Assembly: GCA_003448675.1 (NCBI GenBank)
Contig: DLXZ01000210.1
Coordinates: 6,439 to 16,369 of the forward strand
DNA: 9,931 nt
Reading direction: 5' to 3'
Origin: Porticoccaceae bacterium
Lineage (GTDB): Bacteria > Pseudomonadota > Gammaproteobacteria > Pseudomonadales > Porticoccaceae
Each line of letters starts with the position of its first letter. Position 1 is the first letter of the stretch. A program made the translations under genes and the position numbers. Positions 1 to 6,445 of this stretch are shown here, piece by piece. The notes beneath the pieces were generated by a model that had not been told where the DNA came from, did not search any database, and saw nothing but the letters and a program-made list of their open reading frames with translations.

Positions 1-1135
1 ACTCACCCCCCATGGAACCGGAGGTATCAATCACATAAGTAATATCTCGAGGCAGACGCTGAGCTTGTACATCCAGTTCTGGCGGCGTCAGGATCAGCAA
101 TCCGTAGTCGCTGCCGCGATGGCTTTCGGTAAACAACTGGCTCTGGGGCACGGCCATCTCCCGTCCCCACCACTCCAGGACAAAGTCAGCGTTGGCGTGA
201 TGGGAATCGGCGGGCAAGGTCACCTGCCAGTGATTTGGCCCGCGCGAGGAGCTAGAAACCTGGTGATACCGACTTTCGATGTCCTCCAGCTCAAACCCCG
301 GCTGCAGCGACACGCTCACTTCGGTGGGATTATGGTTTTCATGGGCCAGGCCCCAGGGCGGGGTAATACGGGCAACATCCTTCGGCGCCAGATCCGCGTC
401 ATGGCGATTACGGGTCGATGCACCGCTTTCCCGGTCTAATGATTCAGCGTGCGGAGCACCCTCTTGCTCAGCGAGTAAATCTCCACTTCCCCTACCCGTC
501 GGCAGGAAACGTGCACCGGGCGTATACCTTGGAGTAATGGTCATGGGAAAGCGTAAGCTGTAGCGCCGGCTCTCTAGCGCCGCCTCGTGCTGGTATTCGA
601 TACTGACCTCAATGGACTCGCCCGGCGGAATATTGGCCACCGACGTGGTAAAGATATTGGGCCGCTCCTGTTCCACCAAACTGGCACGTCGACCACTTTG
701 TTTGGCCTTCTGATAAACCTTTTTAGCCGCTTCTCTCTCCTTGATCTGACCTTCGATGACCCGCTGGCCGATGGTCATGCGCATATGATCCACGGCGGCA
801 TTTTCCGGCAGCGGAAACACATATACACCTTCCGCCCAATAACTGGAGGGGTTGCTAAACACCTGGGTCAGCACCACGCGCACCAGCGGGCCGGTTACCC
901 GAATATCCGCCGATGAGTGCAATTGGGGCGCTACCCACTGGCTCTGGAAATCGCCGTGCACCGGCCTGCCGCCACTTTCCCGGCCTCCAGATTCCTCTTG
1001 AAAGCGCAACAACAGGGTTCCGCTTTCCACCTCGTCCACCGAGGCCATTGTTCCTTCCGCGGCCAGCGCCTGGGCCAACAGCCAGAAAACCAGGGCGATA
1101 AGCCACATCATCACGGATCGAATCACTTTGCTCAT
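1..1135 (-). CDS. Marine proteobacterial sortase target protein (VIT + vWA), N-terminal part
   Basis: Reads leftward from ATG at 1135-1133 and stays open to the window edge, so 378 codons are present and the C-terminus is missing. Seen: a Sec signal peptide (residues 1-25, hydrophobic stretch MWLIALVFWLLAQALA, probable cut after ALA); a VIT domain at about 60-190 (VFSNPSSYWAEGVYVFPLP, later RPNIFTTSVANIPPGESI); a polar insert rich in E, S, G and R at about 205-245; and the start of a von Willebrand A domain whose MIDAS motif DTSGS is at 370-374. A GGGGGTG ribosome site lies 7 bases before the ATG. Known of the family: these envelope proteins carry a C-terminal LPXTG-like sorting signal and are anchored by a dedicated class of sortase encoded next door. 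That signal lies outside the window. The start overlaps the pdsO stop by 4 bases (ATGA), so the two are probably translationally coupled. The identification rests on VIT + vWA architecture combined with the pds neighbours. Confidence 0.9.
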   Translation of the reverse strand, partial: MSKVIRSVMMWLIALVFWLLAQALAAEGTMASVDEVESGTLLLRFQEESGGRESGGRPVHGDFQSQWVAPQLHSSADIRVTGPLVRVVLTQVFSNPSSYWAEGVYVFPLPENAAVDHMRMTIGQRVIEGQIKEREAAKKVYQKAKQSGRRASLVEQERPNIFTTSVANIPPGESIEVSIEYQHEAALESRRYSLRFPMTITPRYTPGARFLPTGRGSGDLLAEQEGAPHAESLDRESGASTRNRHDADLAPKDVARITPPWGLAHENHNPTEVSVSLQPGFELEDIESRYHQVSSSSRGPNHWQVTLPADSHHANADFVLEWWGREMAVPQSQLFTESHRGSDYGLLILTPPELDVQAQRLPRDITYVIDTSGSMGGE

Positions 1136-1713
1136 GGCAAATCACCCCCGGCCAGCTGTGTAAGCGCCACGGCACTGCGTTGGGGATAGCCCGTAACAAT
1201 AATCTCCACCCGACGATTAGCCACACGCCCGTCCATGGTGGTGTTATCGGCCACGGGTCTGCTCTCACCCCAGGCCTCCACCCGCATTAGCCCGGACTCA
1301 ACACCCAGCTCTTCCAGACGCTCCGCCACAACATTGGCGCGGCGCAGGGACAGCAGCTTATTGCTTTGCTCGGAGCCTTCACTGTCAGTATGGCCCTCAA
1401 TACTGATGCCGCGCACGGCTTCCCAGGTGCTGAGTTGGTCGACCAGGGCCAGCAAATGCGTGTCCAAGTCATCGGCCCGGCGCTGACCGATGCCGCCAAT
1501 CGGTATCACCAAACGGTGTTGTCGACTTTCCAAAACTGGCAATGGCTGTTCCATAGGTTCCGCGTTGTGCAAATCCGGCCGGAAAACGATGGCCTGTGCG
1601 CTATCGGATAGCTCGGCCTTTGCCTGCTGTTCCCGGTGCTGGCAGGCGCTCAGGGAAAACAGCAATAGGAAACTGGTTATCAACATGCGTCTTTTGGCTA
1701 ACAAGCGGACCAT
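1132..1713 (-). CDS. pdsO: Sortase-associated OmpA-like lipoprotein PdsO
   Basis: 193 residues. Seen: a basic N-terminus, a hydrophobic segment and a lipobox LSAC ending at Cys24, so the product is probably an outer-membrane lipoprotein. An OmpA/MotB-type peptidoglycan-binding domain spans about 65-172, with GHTDSEGS at 107-114 (D110 is the usual diaminopimelate-contacting Asp), the LSLRRANVV helix at 121-129 and NRRVEI at 166-171. No beta-barrel is present; the protein is only lipid anchor, linker and OmpA_C domain. The ATG at 1713 has a good GGAGGG site 7 bases upstream, inside the end of the preceding small gene; an in-frame ATG at codon 10 would also keep the lipobox. The 3' end overlaps the sortase target start by 4 bases. 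Inference: it ties the outer membrane to peptidoglycan near the anchored target. The name follows its family context beside PdsR and PdsS; the domain alone would only say OmpA family. Confidence 0.86.
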   Translation of the reverse strand: MVRLLAKRRMLITSFLLLFSLSACQHREQQAKAELSDSAQAIVFRPDLHNAEPMEQPLPVLESRQHRLVIPIGGIGQRRADDLDTHLLALVDQLSTWEAVRGISIEGHTDSEGSEQSNKLLSLRRANVVAERLEELGVESGLMRVEAWGESRPVADNTTMDGRVANRRVEIIVTGYPQRSAVALTQLAGGDLP

Positions 1714-1716
1714 GGT

Positions 1717-1923
1717 TCAGCCCTCCCCGGTTTTCTTCAACGAGTTATGGTCCGGTGGGATTCGCGTAGCGGGAATCTGGACTTGCAGATCGGCGGGCGT
1801 CACCTGACAGTCATGGGGGTGAAATCGCTGGCTGCCATAGTCCACCTGATAGGGCACCAGGCGATCAAACAGGTCAGGGATTTGTTGCTCGTTTTCATCG
1901 TTCACGGGTATGAAAGTTTTCAT
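1717..1923 (-). CDS. Small protein of unknown function in the sortase locus
   Basis: 68 residues starting MKTFIPVNDENEQ. I do not recognise a family. The ATG at 1923 is chosen because GGAG lies 7 bases upstream; an in-frame ATG at 2013 would give 98 residues but has no comparable site and would run into the control region. The product is polar, with no signal peptide or membrane segment, one Cys (in HPHDCQ), many Pro, Asp and Gln, and a C-terminal tail ending LKKTGEG. It is probably cytoplasmic. It is the first gene of the leftward operon, its stop is 3 bases from the pdsO start, and the pdsO ribosome site lies within its last codons, so coupling is likely. That placement, with a good ribosome site, argues that it is real. 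A role in the sortase system is inference from position only. Confidence 0.65.
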   Translation of the reverse strand: MKTFIPVNDENEQQIPDLFDRLVPYQVDYGSQRFHPHDCQVTPADLQVQIPATRIPPDHNSLKKTGEG

Positions 1924-1963
1924 CACGGTTCTCCATCGGTTACGGGTCCTTTGCGCGAGCACA

Positions 1964-1991
1964 TTGCTTACCGAGCCATTGAAGCGATAAA
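1964..1991 (+). promoter_or_regulatory. Weak candidate promoter for pdsR-pdsS
   Basis: TTGCTT at 1964-1969 and GATAAA at 1986-1991 are 16 bases apart, matching the sigma70 consensus at 3/6 and 4/6 positions. It points toward pdsR and would give an RNA leader of about 70 bases containing the inverted repeat at 2019-2054. A matching leftward promoter must also lie in 1924-2070, but no convincing pair of boxes was found for it. Confidence 0.25.
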
Positions 1992-2018
1992 AACTGCACC
2001 AGAAACGGCGCAAAAATG

Positions 2019-2054
2019 GAGAAAACGTGGAGTTATGACCCGAAGTGTTTTCTC
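2019..2054. repeat. 8-bp perfect inverted repeat in the divergent pds control region
   Basis: GAGAAAAC at 2019-2026 and GTTTTCTC at 2047-2054 are exact reverse complements separated by 20 bases (28 bases centre to centre). The pair lies between the divergent small gene/pdsO operon and pdsR, just upstream of the pdsR ribosome site. It could be a two-half-site operator, for instance for PdsR itself, or a hairpin in the pdsR leader. It has no U-run and does not look like a terminator. Confidence 0.5.
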
Positions 2055-2070
2055 AGCCCATTGAGCGGTT

Positions 2071-2802
2071 ATGCTAAGCACCATGAGCCACACTATCGCC
2101 ATCGTCGAGGACGACCCCGACCAGCGCCTCAACTACCAGGAAGCCATGGAGAAAAAGGGCTTTACGGTACGAGCCTTCGCCGAGCGCGCCGAAGCCCAGT
2201 CATCTCTCACTGAAGAGGCGCCGGATCTGGTGATTCTCGACATCATGCTGGGTAACGAAGTGGACGGGGGCTTCCAGCTCTGCCGAGAGTTACTGGCCCG
2301 CCATCCCCGGCTACCGGTGCTTTTTCTGACCGAACGCATCGACGAGATCGACCAGATTTCCGGCCTGCGCCTGGGTGCGTGGGATTACCAACCCAAACCC
2401 ATCAGCCTGGCCTACCTGGGTGAACGGGTGGCTTCCCTGCTGCGGCTCAGGGACATCCGCCTGAAACCGGAGCAAACACCGCCCGCCCGGGAACTCGGCC
2501 GGCTCAGCATTCAGGAAGAAGCCATGCTGATTCACTGGCAAGGCCAGGCCCTGGATTTGACCGTGACCGAATTTCGATTGCTCGCCCGACTGGCGCGCTC
2601 TCCCGGCCATGCCCTGGCCTACGAAACCCTGATGCAGGCGACTATTCAACAATACGTAACCAACAACACCATCAACACCCACATGCGCAATATCCGCCGC
2701 AAGCTCAAACAGCTCGACCCGGCGTTCGACTGCATCCGTAATGAGTACGGTTTTGGTTACCGTTGGGTGGATTCAAGCGCCACGGACAACCCATACCCGT
2801 GA
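2071..2802 (+). CDS. pdsR: Proteobacterial dedicated sortase system response regulator PdsR
   Basis: 243 residues, OmpR-type. Seen: a receiver domain at about 8-125 with the acidic pocket E13-D14-D15, the phosphoacceptor D57 in VILDIMLG, T87 in LFLTER and K109 in QPKPIS; then a winged-helix domain at about 140-236 (LTVTEFRLLARLARSPG, later TINTHMRNIRRKLK and YGFGYRW). It is the DNA-binding output partner of the kinase PdsS. The start at 2071 is favoured by GAGCGG just upstream; a second ATG at 2083 (MSHTIAIVEDD) fits the usual compact receiver start but has no ribosome site. The stop TGA overlaps the kinase GTG start by three bases (GTGA). The family assignment rests on the OmpR architecture together with the kinase, OmpA-like and VIT/vWA neighbours. 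Likely targets, by inference, are the divergent sortase genes. Confidence 0.92.
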   Translation: MLSTMSHTIAIVEDDPDQRLNYQEAMEKKGFTVRAFAERAEAQSSLTEEAPDLVILDIMLGNEVDGGFQLCRELLARHPRLPVLFLTERIDEIDQISGLRLGAWDYQPKPISLAYLGERVASLLRLRDIRLKPEQTPPARELGRLSIQEEAMLIHWQGQALDLTVTEFRLLARLARSPGHALAYETLMQATIQQYVTNNTINTHMRNIRRKLKQLDPAFDCIRNEYGFGYRWVDSSATDNPYP

Positions 2803-4931
2803 AAATAGGCCACCGCATCCTTGGCCTGGGGTTGACGCCCAAGTTATTGCTGGCCGGCGCTTGCCTGCTGATCATCCCCTGGCTGGGTCTGCAAACCCTG
2901 CAAGCCATGCAGCGCTTCCTTATCGACGGGCAGGCCCAGGCGCAGTTGCTTACCGCGCGCGGCATCGCCACGCTGTTTCATGGCCGTGATGATCTGTTTA
3001 TCGAACCCAGCGACGACAATAGCGATTTTGCGGACATTCCCCTCTATCCACTTGCGGGCAGGATTCTTTTGGATGGCTATAAGGAGGACTGGCAGTCCCT
3101 GGACGAACACGCCCTGGTATTCGACAGCGATAACGGCAGCGGATTTTCCGTGCTGCTGGGTCAGAATGGAGCCCATATTTACGGGCTGGTCAGGGTCCGT
3201 GATACCAGCCCCGTGTATCGACATCCTGGCTATTTGCGACTCGACCACAGCGACCATGTGCGCCTATACACCAACGATGATACCGGCCAGACGCGGCGCT
3301 ACCAACTCACCTTCGAAGGCAGCGGCCGTATAACCACCTACGCCATGGACACAGCTTGGCAGCTGGCGGACCCGGGCTCCCCTGAGTACCGTATTCGCGG
3401 ACAGGCGCGCATCATGGCGGACGGCTACCAGTTGGAGTTTGCCCTACCCCGCGACTTCGTCGGTGGCGATAGCGCCCGCCTGGGGGTGGCCATGGCCGAT
3501 GTCGAGGATAGCCGTGAGCGTGTGATCGCCCGACTGGTAAAAAGCTTTCCGAGTGTTGAGCAGGGCATATACAACCGGCTGATTATCCGCTCGCCTGAAA
3601 CCGAACGGGTACTGGAAAGCCTGGCTACATCCGATGCACGCATCTGGGTGCTCGATAGGGAACTGCGGGTGCGCGCCGCGGTTGGAGAACTCTACGACGA
3701 CAGCATCGATGAGGACATTTCTGGAACCGAGGCCATCGAAACCCGCGCCGGTCTTGGCGGCCTGTTACTCGGGCGCTTAAGTGGCACCGGCCAGCTGCCG
3801 GTGGACGATTTTGATCCGCGACAGACCCACAGCCGCGAGGACAGGTTTTTGCGCGCCGCTCTTGCCGGCGAGGGTGGCGTCAGCACCCGGTTGGCACTGG
3901 ATGGTGAGCACGTCGTGGTCGCCGCGACACATCCAATCATGCACCGAGATAATCACACCGTAATCGGCGTGGTGTTGCTGGAACAAACCACCAACGCCAT
4001 CCTCAACCTTCAGAGCCGCTCGATTCAGCAAATTGTGCTGCTCTCTCTCGGCGGGCTGATTGCTGTAAGCGCGTTCGTGCTTCTGTTTTCCAGCCGCCTG
4101 ACCTGGCGCATCAAGCGCCTGGGCAATGATACCCACAGGGCCTGCGATGAACAGGGGCGGATGCAAGCGGCCAAGTTTCGCGGACGCCTTGCCGGCGATG
4201 AGATCGGAGACCTGACCCGCCAGATTGAACAGCTGCTTGCCCGGCTGGAACGCTACCAGCAGTTTCTTATCGCCATTCCCCGCACCTTGAGGCACGAAAT
4301 CAACAACCCCCTGAATACCGTCGGGACGTCGCTGGAACACCTGGAAAATAATCCCGACGACAGGCGATTTCTCGCCAGCGCGCGGCGCGGACTGCATCGC
4401 ATCACCACCATCACCGACAGCCTGGCCGAGGCCGCCAACCTGGAAGAGGCGCTAAGCACCGAACACATGGAGGTTTTCGACCTGACCCAGCTGCTCACCA
4501 ACTATGTGGACAACCAGCGCCGCCAGCGCCGGCAAACCATTGATCTGGATATTCCCCCCCAGGCAGTGTGGCTACGAGGCTCGGATATGCATATCGAACA
4601 ATTGCTGGATAAGCTGCTGGACAACGCCGCCGACTTCAGCCCCGCGGATCAGGCGATTGAAATCAAACTGGATACTGATAGAAGTCAGTGTTTTATGAGC
4701 GTCACCAATCACGGCCCGCCGATACCCGAGGCGCAACTGCCTGAACTTTTCCAGCTCTTCCAAAGCCGCCGCGACAAACACACCGATGCCGGGCAAGCAG
4801 GCCAACACCTGGGGCTGGGCCTCTATATCGCCCGCCTCATCTGTGAACGCCACGGGGGTGATTTGAAAGCCGAAAACCTGAAGCTAGCTCCCGGCGTGGT
4901 ATTTACCGCCCGACTGCCCCTCGCTGACTGA
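2799..4931 (+). CDS. pdsS: Proteobacterial dedicated sortase system histidine kinase PdsS
   Basis: 710 residues from GTG at 2799, which overlaps the pdsR stop (GTGA). An upstream in-frame TTG at 2763 would extend it by 12 residues but lies deep in pdsR. Seen, in this numbering: TM1 at about 14-32; a large periplasmic region at about 40-405; TM2 at about 412-432; a HAMP-like linker; a dimerisation/phosphoacceptor helix with H499 in LRHEINNPLN; and a catalytic ATPase domain with the N box LLDNAADFS (N609), a G1 box reading NHGPPIP and a G2 box GLGLYIA. Residues about 88-238 (ILLDGYKEDW to LGVAMADVED) look like a CBM9/DOMON-type beta-sandwich, and the part before TM2 (VVVAATHPIM...VIGVVLLEQ) looks cache-like. 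It is an inner-membrane sensor that phosphorylates PdsR. The ligand is unknown; a CBM9-like fold would suggest a sugar or heme, but that is inference. Confidence 0.92.
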   Translation: MKIGHRILGLGLTPKLLLAGACLLIIPWLGLQTLQAMQRFLIDGQAQAQLLTARGIATLFHGRDDLFIEPSDDNSDFADIPLYPLAGRILLDGYKEDWQSLDEHALVFDSDNGSGFSVLLGQNGAHIYGLVRVRDTSPVYRHPGYLRLDHSDHVRLYTNDDTGQTRRYQLTFEGSGRITTYAMDTAWQLADPGSPEYRIRGQARIMADGYQLEFALPRDFVGGDSARLGVAMADVEDSRERVIARLVKSFPSVEQGIYNRLIIRSPETERVLESLATSDARIWVLDRELRVRAAVGELYDDSIDEDISGTEAIETRAGLGGLLLGRLSGTGQLPVDDFDPRQTHSREDRFLRAALAGEGGVSTRLALDGEHVVVAATHPIMHRDNHTVIGVVLLEQTTNAILNLQSRSIQQIVLLSLGGLIAVSAFVLLFSSRLTWRIKRLGNDTHRACDEQGRMQAAKFRGRLAGDEIGDLTRQIEQLLARLERYQQFLIAIPRTLRHEINNPLNTVGTSLEHLENNPDDRRFLASARRGLHRITTITDSLAEAANLEEALSTEHMEVFDLTQLLTNYVDNQRRQRRQTIDLDIPPQAVWLRGSDMHIEQLLDKLLDNAADFSPADQAIEIKLDTDRSQCFMSVTNHGPPIPEAQLPELFQLFQSRRDKHTDAGQAGQHLGLGLYIARLICERHGGDLKAENLKLAPGVVFTARLPLAD

Positions 4932-5012
4932 GGTCTAGAGCCAGGCGCTCATTGCCTCGTCAATTGCTTAACCGAAGGCGAAGAACGGTAGGTGAAATTC
5001 GCTGCCTCCCGC

Positions 5013-5387
5013 TCAACCCGGCAGGCTCGTAAATCGGCAGACTGCGCGCTGGTCATTGCAGATATACATGGCTGGGCGGTCACGCACCGGGTAGCGGCCA
5101 GGCGCTTCCCGGTGGACCAGTTTACGCGGCTCATAGATCTCATGTCCGGCTTTAAGCAAAGCACGAGTCGCGGGATGCCGAGGCTGGCCCACCAAGGAAA
5201 ACTCAACATAGCCCGCGGTCAAGGTTTCCAGCGCAAGGAGCCGGTTTCCCGTGACACGTCCTTCCCGCCGCAAAGCCACGGGCGAAGCCGCGGCTCGAAT
5301 GCTACGCTCGGCAGCAACGTTATATCTATCTTCCTTGACCAGAACACCAGCAAATACAAAAAAACGGGCGGCAGCGACATTGTCTTC
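5013..5387 (-). pseudogene. Remnant of the C-terminal end of a DUF255/YyaL-like thioredoxin-domain protein
   Basis: A 124-codon stretch open on the minus strand, following an in-frame TGA at 5390-5388. The order of its segments resembles the end of the YyaL/SSP411 family (thioredoxin-like DUF255 plus an (alpha/alpha)6 barrel, usually about 650-700 residues): a helical segment NVAAARFFVFAG, then KEDRYNVAAERSIRAAA, then VEFSLVGQPRHPATRALL, IYEPRKLV and a terminal AMYICNDQRAVC. Compare the family ending: (I/V)V(I/V)xG, ...D(T/P)xALL, Y.PxK(V/L)(V/L), AYVCxxxxC. Only about a fifth of the normal length is present and no start region or other YyaL domain lies upstream, so it is most simply a decayed gene end. 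A possible one-base shift near 5040 would continue the frame to about 4949. The match is from memory of the family and has not been tested by search. Confidence 0.5.
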
Positions 5388-5546
5388 TCATCGTGTGGTC
5401 CAGGGCGCCATGGCCAGTGAGCCAAGCGACACTACCGGATAGCCTTTTGGGGATAGAACAATTTTCGGCGTTGCCACGTTTATGTCCACAACAAGGGCAG
5501 CCCATTCAATGAGATTAAGCCCTACCATTTCAGTTATTGATATCAT
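5388..5546 (-). other. 52-codon open frame, faintly Phd/YefM antitoxin-like
   Basis: Starting MISITEMVGLNLIE and continuing with a P-x-I-V-x-S-x-K-G-x-P-V-V-x-L-x-S pattern, it resembles the N-terminal DNA-binding half of Phd/YefM antitoxins (ISxTE...NL...V...PVxITxxGKPVAVLVS). It stops at 5390-5388 after 52 residues, shorter than the usual 75-90, and no toxin gene follows. The ribosome site is weak (GAAAGA directly before the ATG). The frame continues beyond the stop into the YyaL-like remnant. It may be an antitoxin fragment or a chance open frame. Confidence 0.25.
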
Positions 5547-5601
5547 TCTTTCACACGGTCTCGTCTTTGCACCACACCGTAAAGTCGGGCGACGCGCTGG
5601 A

Positions 5602-5630
5602 TTGATCATCTCCCCCCGAATGTCTAATAT
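5602..5630 (+). promoter_or_regulatory. Candidate sigma70-type promoter of the Anbu gene
   Basis: TTGATC at 5602-5607 and TAATAT at 5625-5630 are separated by the ideal 17 bases, each matching consensus at 4 of 6 positions. Transcription would begin near 5637, leaving a leader of about 50 bases before the ATG at 5690. It is the best pair of boxes upstream of this gene. Confidence 0.42.
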
Positions 5631-5689
5631 TCCCCCCCTTTCGCGGCCTTTCAACGTTTGTTCCAGGCCGACAGCATCTGGAATGTTTT

Positions 5690-6445
5690 ATGACCTATTG
5701 CGTGGGTATTTCCCTAAAAGCCGGACTGGTACTGGTATCCGATTCACGTACCAATGCCGGTACCGACCAAGTCAGCCAATACGGCAAGATGCATACCCTG
5801 GGCCTGGAAGGGGATCGCCAGTTCGTCCTGCTCAGTGCGGGGAATCTGGCCACGACGCAGGCTGTATTGGCGGAAATTCGTCACGAACTCGCGGACAATC
5901 CCGACTGCAAGATCGCCAAAGCCCGGTATCTAGACGAAGTCGCTGATCACATCGGTGAGATCAGCCGGCAGCAACAGAGTCGTTTTTCCGACGGCGAGGG
6001 TCTCAATGCGGGCTTTAGTCCGCGGGTATCCTTTATTCTCGGTGGACAGATCCAAGACGAGGCACCCGGCATCCACCTTATCTATCCCGAAGGCAATCAC
6101 ATCACCACGTCAATGGCCACGCCGTTTTTACAAATCGGTGAAACCAAGTACGGTAAGCCCATTCTTGACCGGATACTGACACCGGACACCAGTCTTGAAG
6201 ACGCCACCCGCTGCGCGCTGGTATCGATGGACTCCACTATGCAAAGCAATGTGTCCGTGGGGCCGCCCATCGAAGTGCTGATTTACGAAAGAGATTCCCT
6301 GCGGTTTAACCGCTATTTGCGCCTGGACGACGGCCACAGCTATCTGCGCGACATTCGGGAAAGCTGGTCCAGAAACATACGCCAGGCATTTGACGCCCTG
6401 CCCCGTTTCAATTGGGAGATAACTGGTCCACCACCTGGCGAATAA
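5690..6445 (+). CDS. Proteasome-type peptidase, Anbu family
   Basis: 251 residues, a normal length for Anbu, the bacterial relative of the 20S proteasome beta subunit (Ntn-hydrolase fold). Seen: it begins MTYCVGISLKAGLVLVSDSR, so removal of Met exposes the nucleophile Thr; the proteasome-like partners are Asp18 (17 after Met removal) in VSDSRTNAG and Lys33 (32 mature) in QYGKM. The SAGNLATTQ loop at 49-57 is also typical. There is no propeptide or signal peptide, so it acts in the cytoplasm; known Anbu proteins form open oligomeric rings or helices, and their natural substrates are unclear. GGA about 10 bases before the ATG is a modest ribosome site. The gene stands alone on the + strand and faces the ATP-grasp/alpha-E/metallopeptidase operon, a grouping seen by comparative genomics in many proteobacteria. 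Its last 38 bases overlap the metallopeptidase gene tail to tail. Confidence 0.95.
   Translation: MTYCVGISLKAGLVLVSDSRTNAGTDQVSQYGKMHTLGLEGDRQFVLLSAGNLATTQAVLAEIRHELADNPDCKIAKARYLDEVADHIGEISRQQQSRFSDGEGLNAGFSPRVSFILGGQIQDEAPGIHLIYPEGNHITTSMATPFLQIGETKYGKPILDRILTPDTSLEDATRCALVSMDSTMQSNVSVGPPIEVLIYERDSLRFNRYLRLDDGHSYLRDIRESWSRNIRQAFDALPRFNWEITGPPPGE

Larger units (their letters stand above)
4932..5689. other. 758-base stretch without a convincing intact gene
   Basis: Between pdsS and the Anbu gene. On the minus strand it contains two in-frame remnants listed separately (5387-5013 and 5546-5388); at the right end there is a candidate promoter. Short open frames on the + strand (for example 4992-5420) are rich in Arg, Ser and Thr and match no family I know. 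No tRNA, transposase, clear att site or U-tailed terminator is visible; the short 4-bp hairpin after the pdsS stop (4938-4950) is too weak to call. Confidence 0.6.

Noticed and set aside
855..1268. 137-codon minus-strand open frame crossing pdsO and the sortase target start
   Set aside because: Out of frame with both real genes, Trp/Arg/Gly rich, and it does not keep the signal peptide or OmpA motifs.
1924..2013. Longer 98-residue form of the small sortase-locus gene from ATG at 2013
   Set aside because: The extension is Arg-rich, lacks a ribosome site and would occupy most of the divergent control region; the ATG at 1923 has GGAG at 7 bases.
2763..2798. TTG at 2763 as the pdsS start
   Set aside because: It would overlap pdsR by 40 bases without a ribosome site, while GTG at 2799 gives the usual stop/start overlap.
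3777..4397. 206-codon open frame on the minus strand inside pdsS
   Set aside because: It is antisense to the well-supported kinase and has no family features or ribosome site; open only because of the codon bias of the real gene.
4938..4979. Small hairpins after the pdsS stop as a terminator
   Set aside because: Stems are only 4 bp and no U-run follows.
4992..5420. 142-codon + strand frame in the intergenic stretch
   Set aside because: Opposite to the YyaL-like remnant, basic and featureless, with no recognisable motif or ribosome site.
5482..5946. 154-codon + strand frame overlapping the Anbu start
   Set aside because: It runs into the Anbu gene in another frame and becomes Arg/Gly/Ser-rich there, as shadow frames do.
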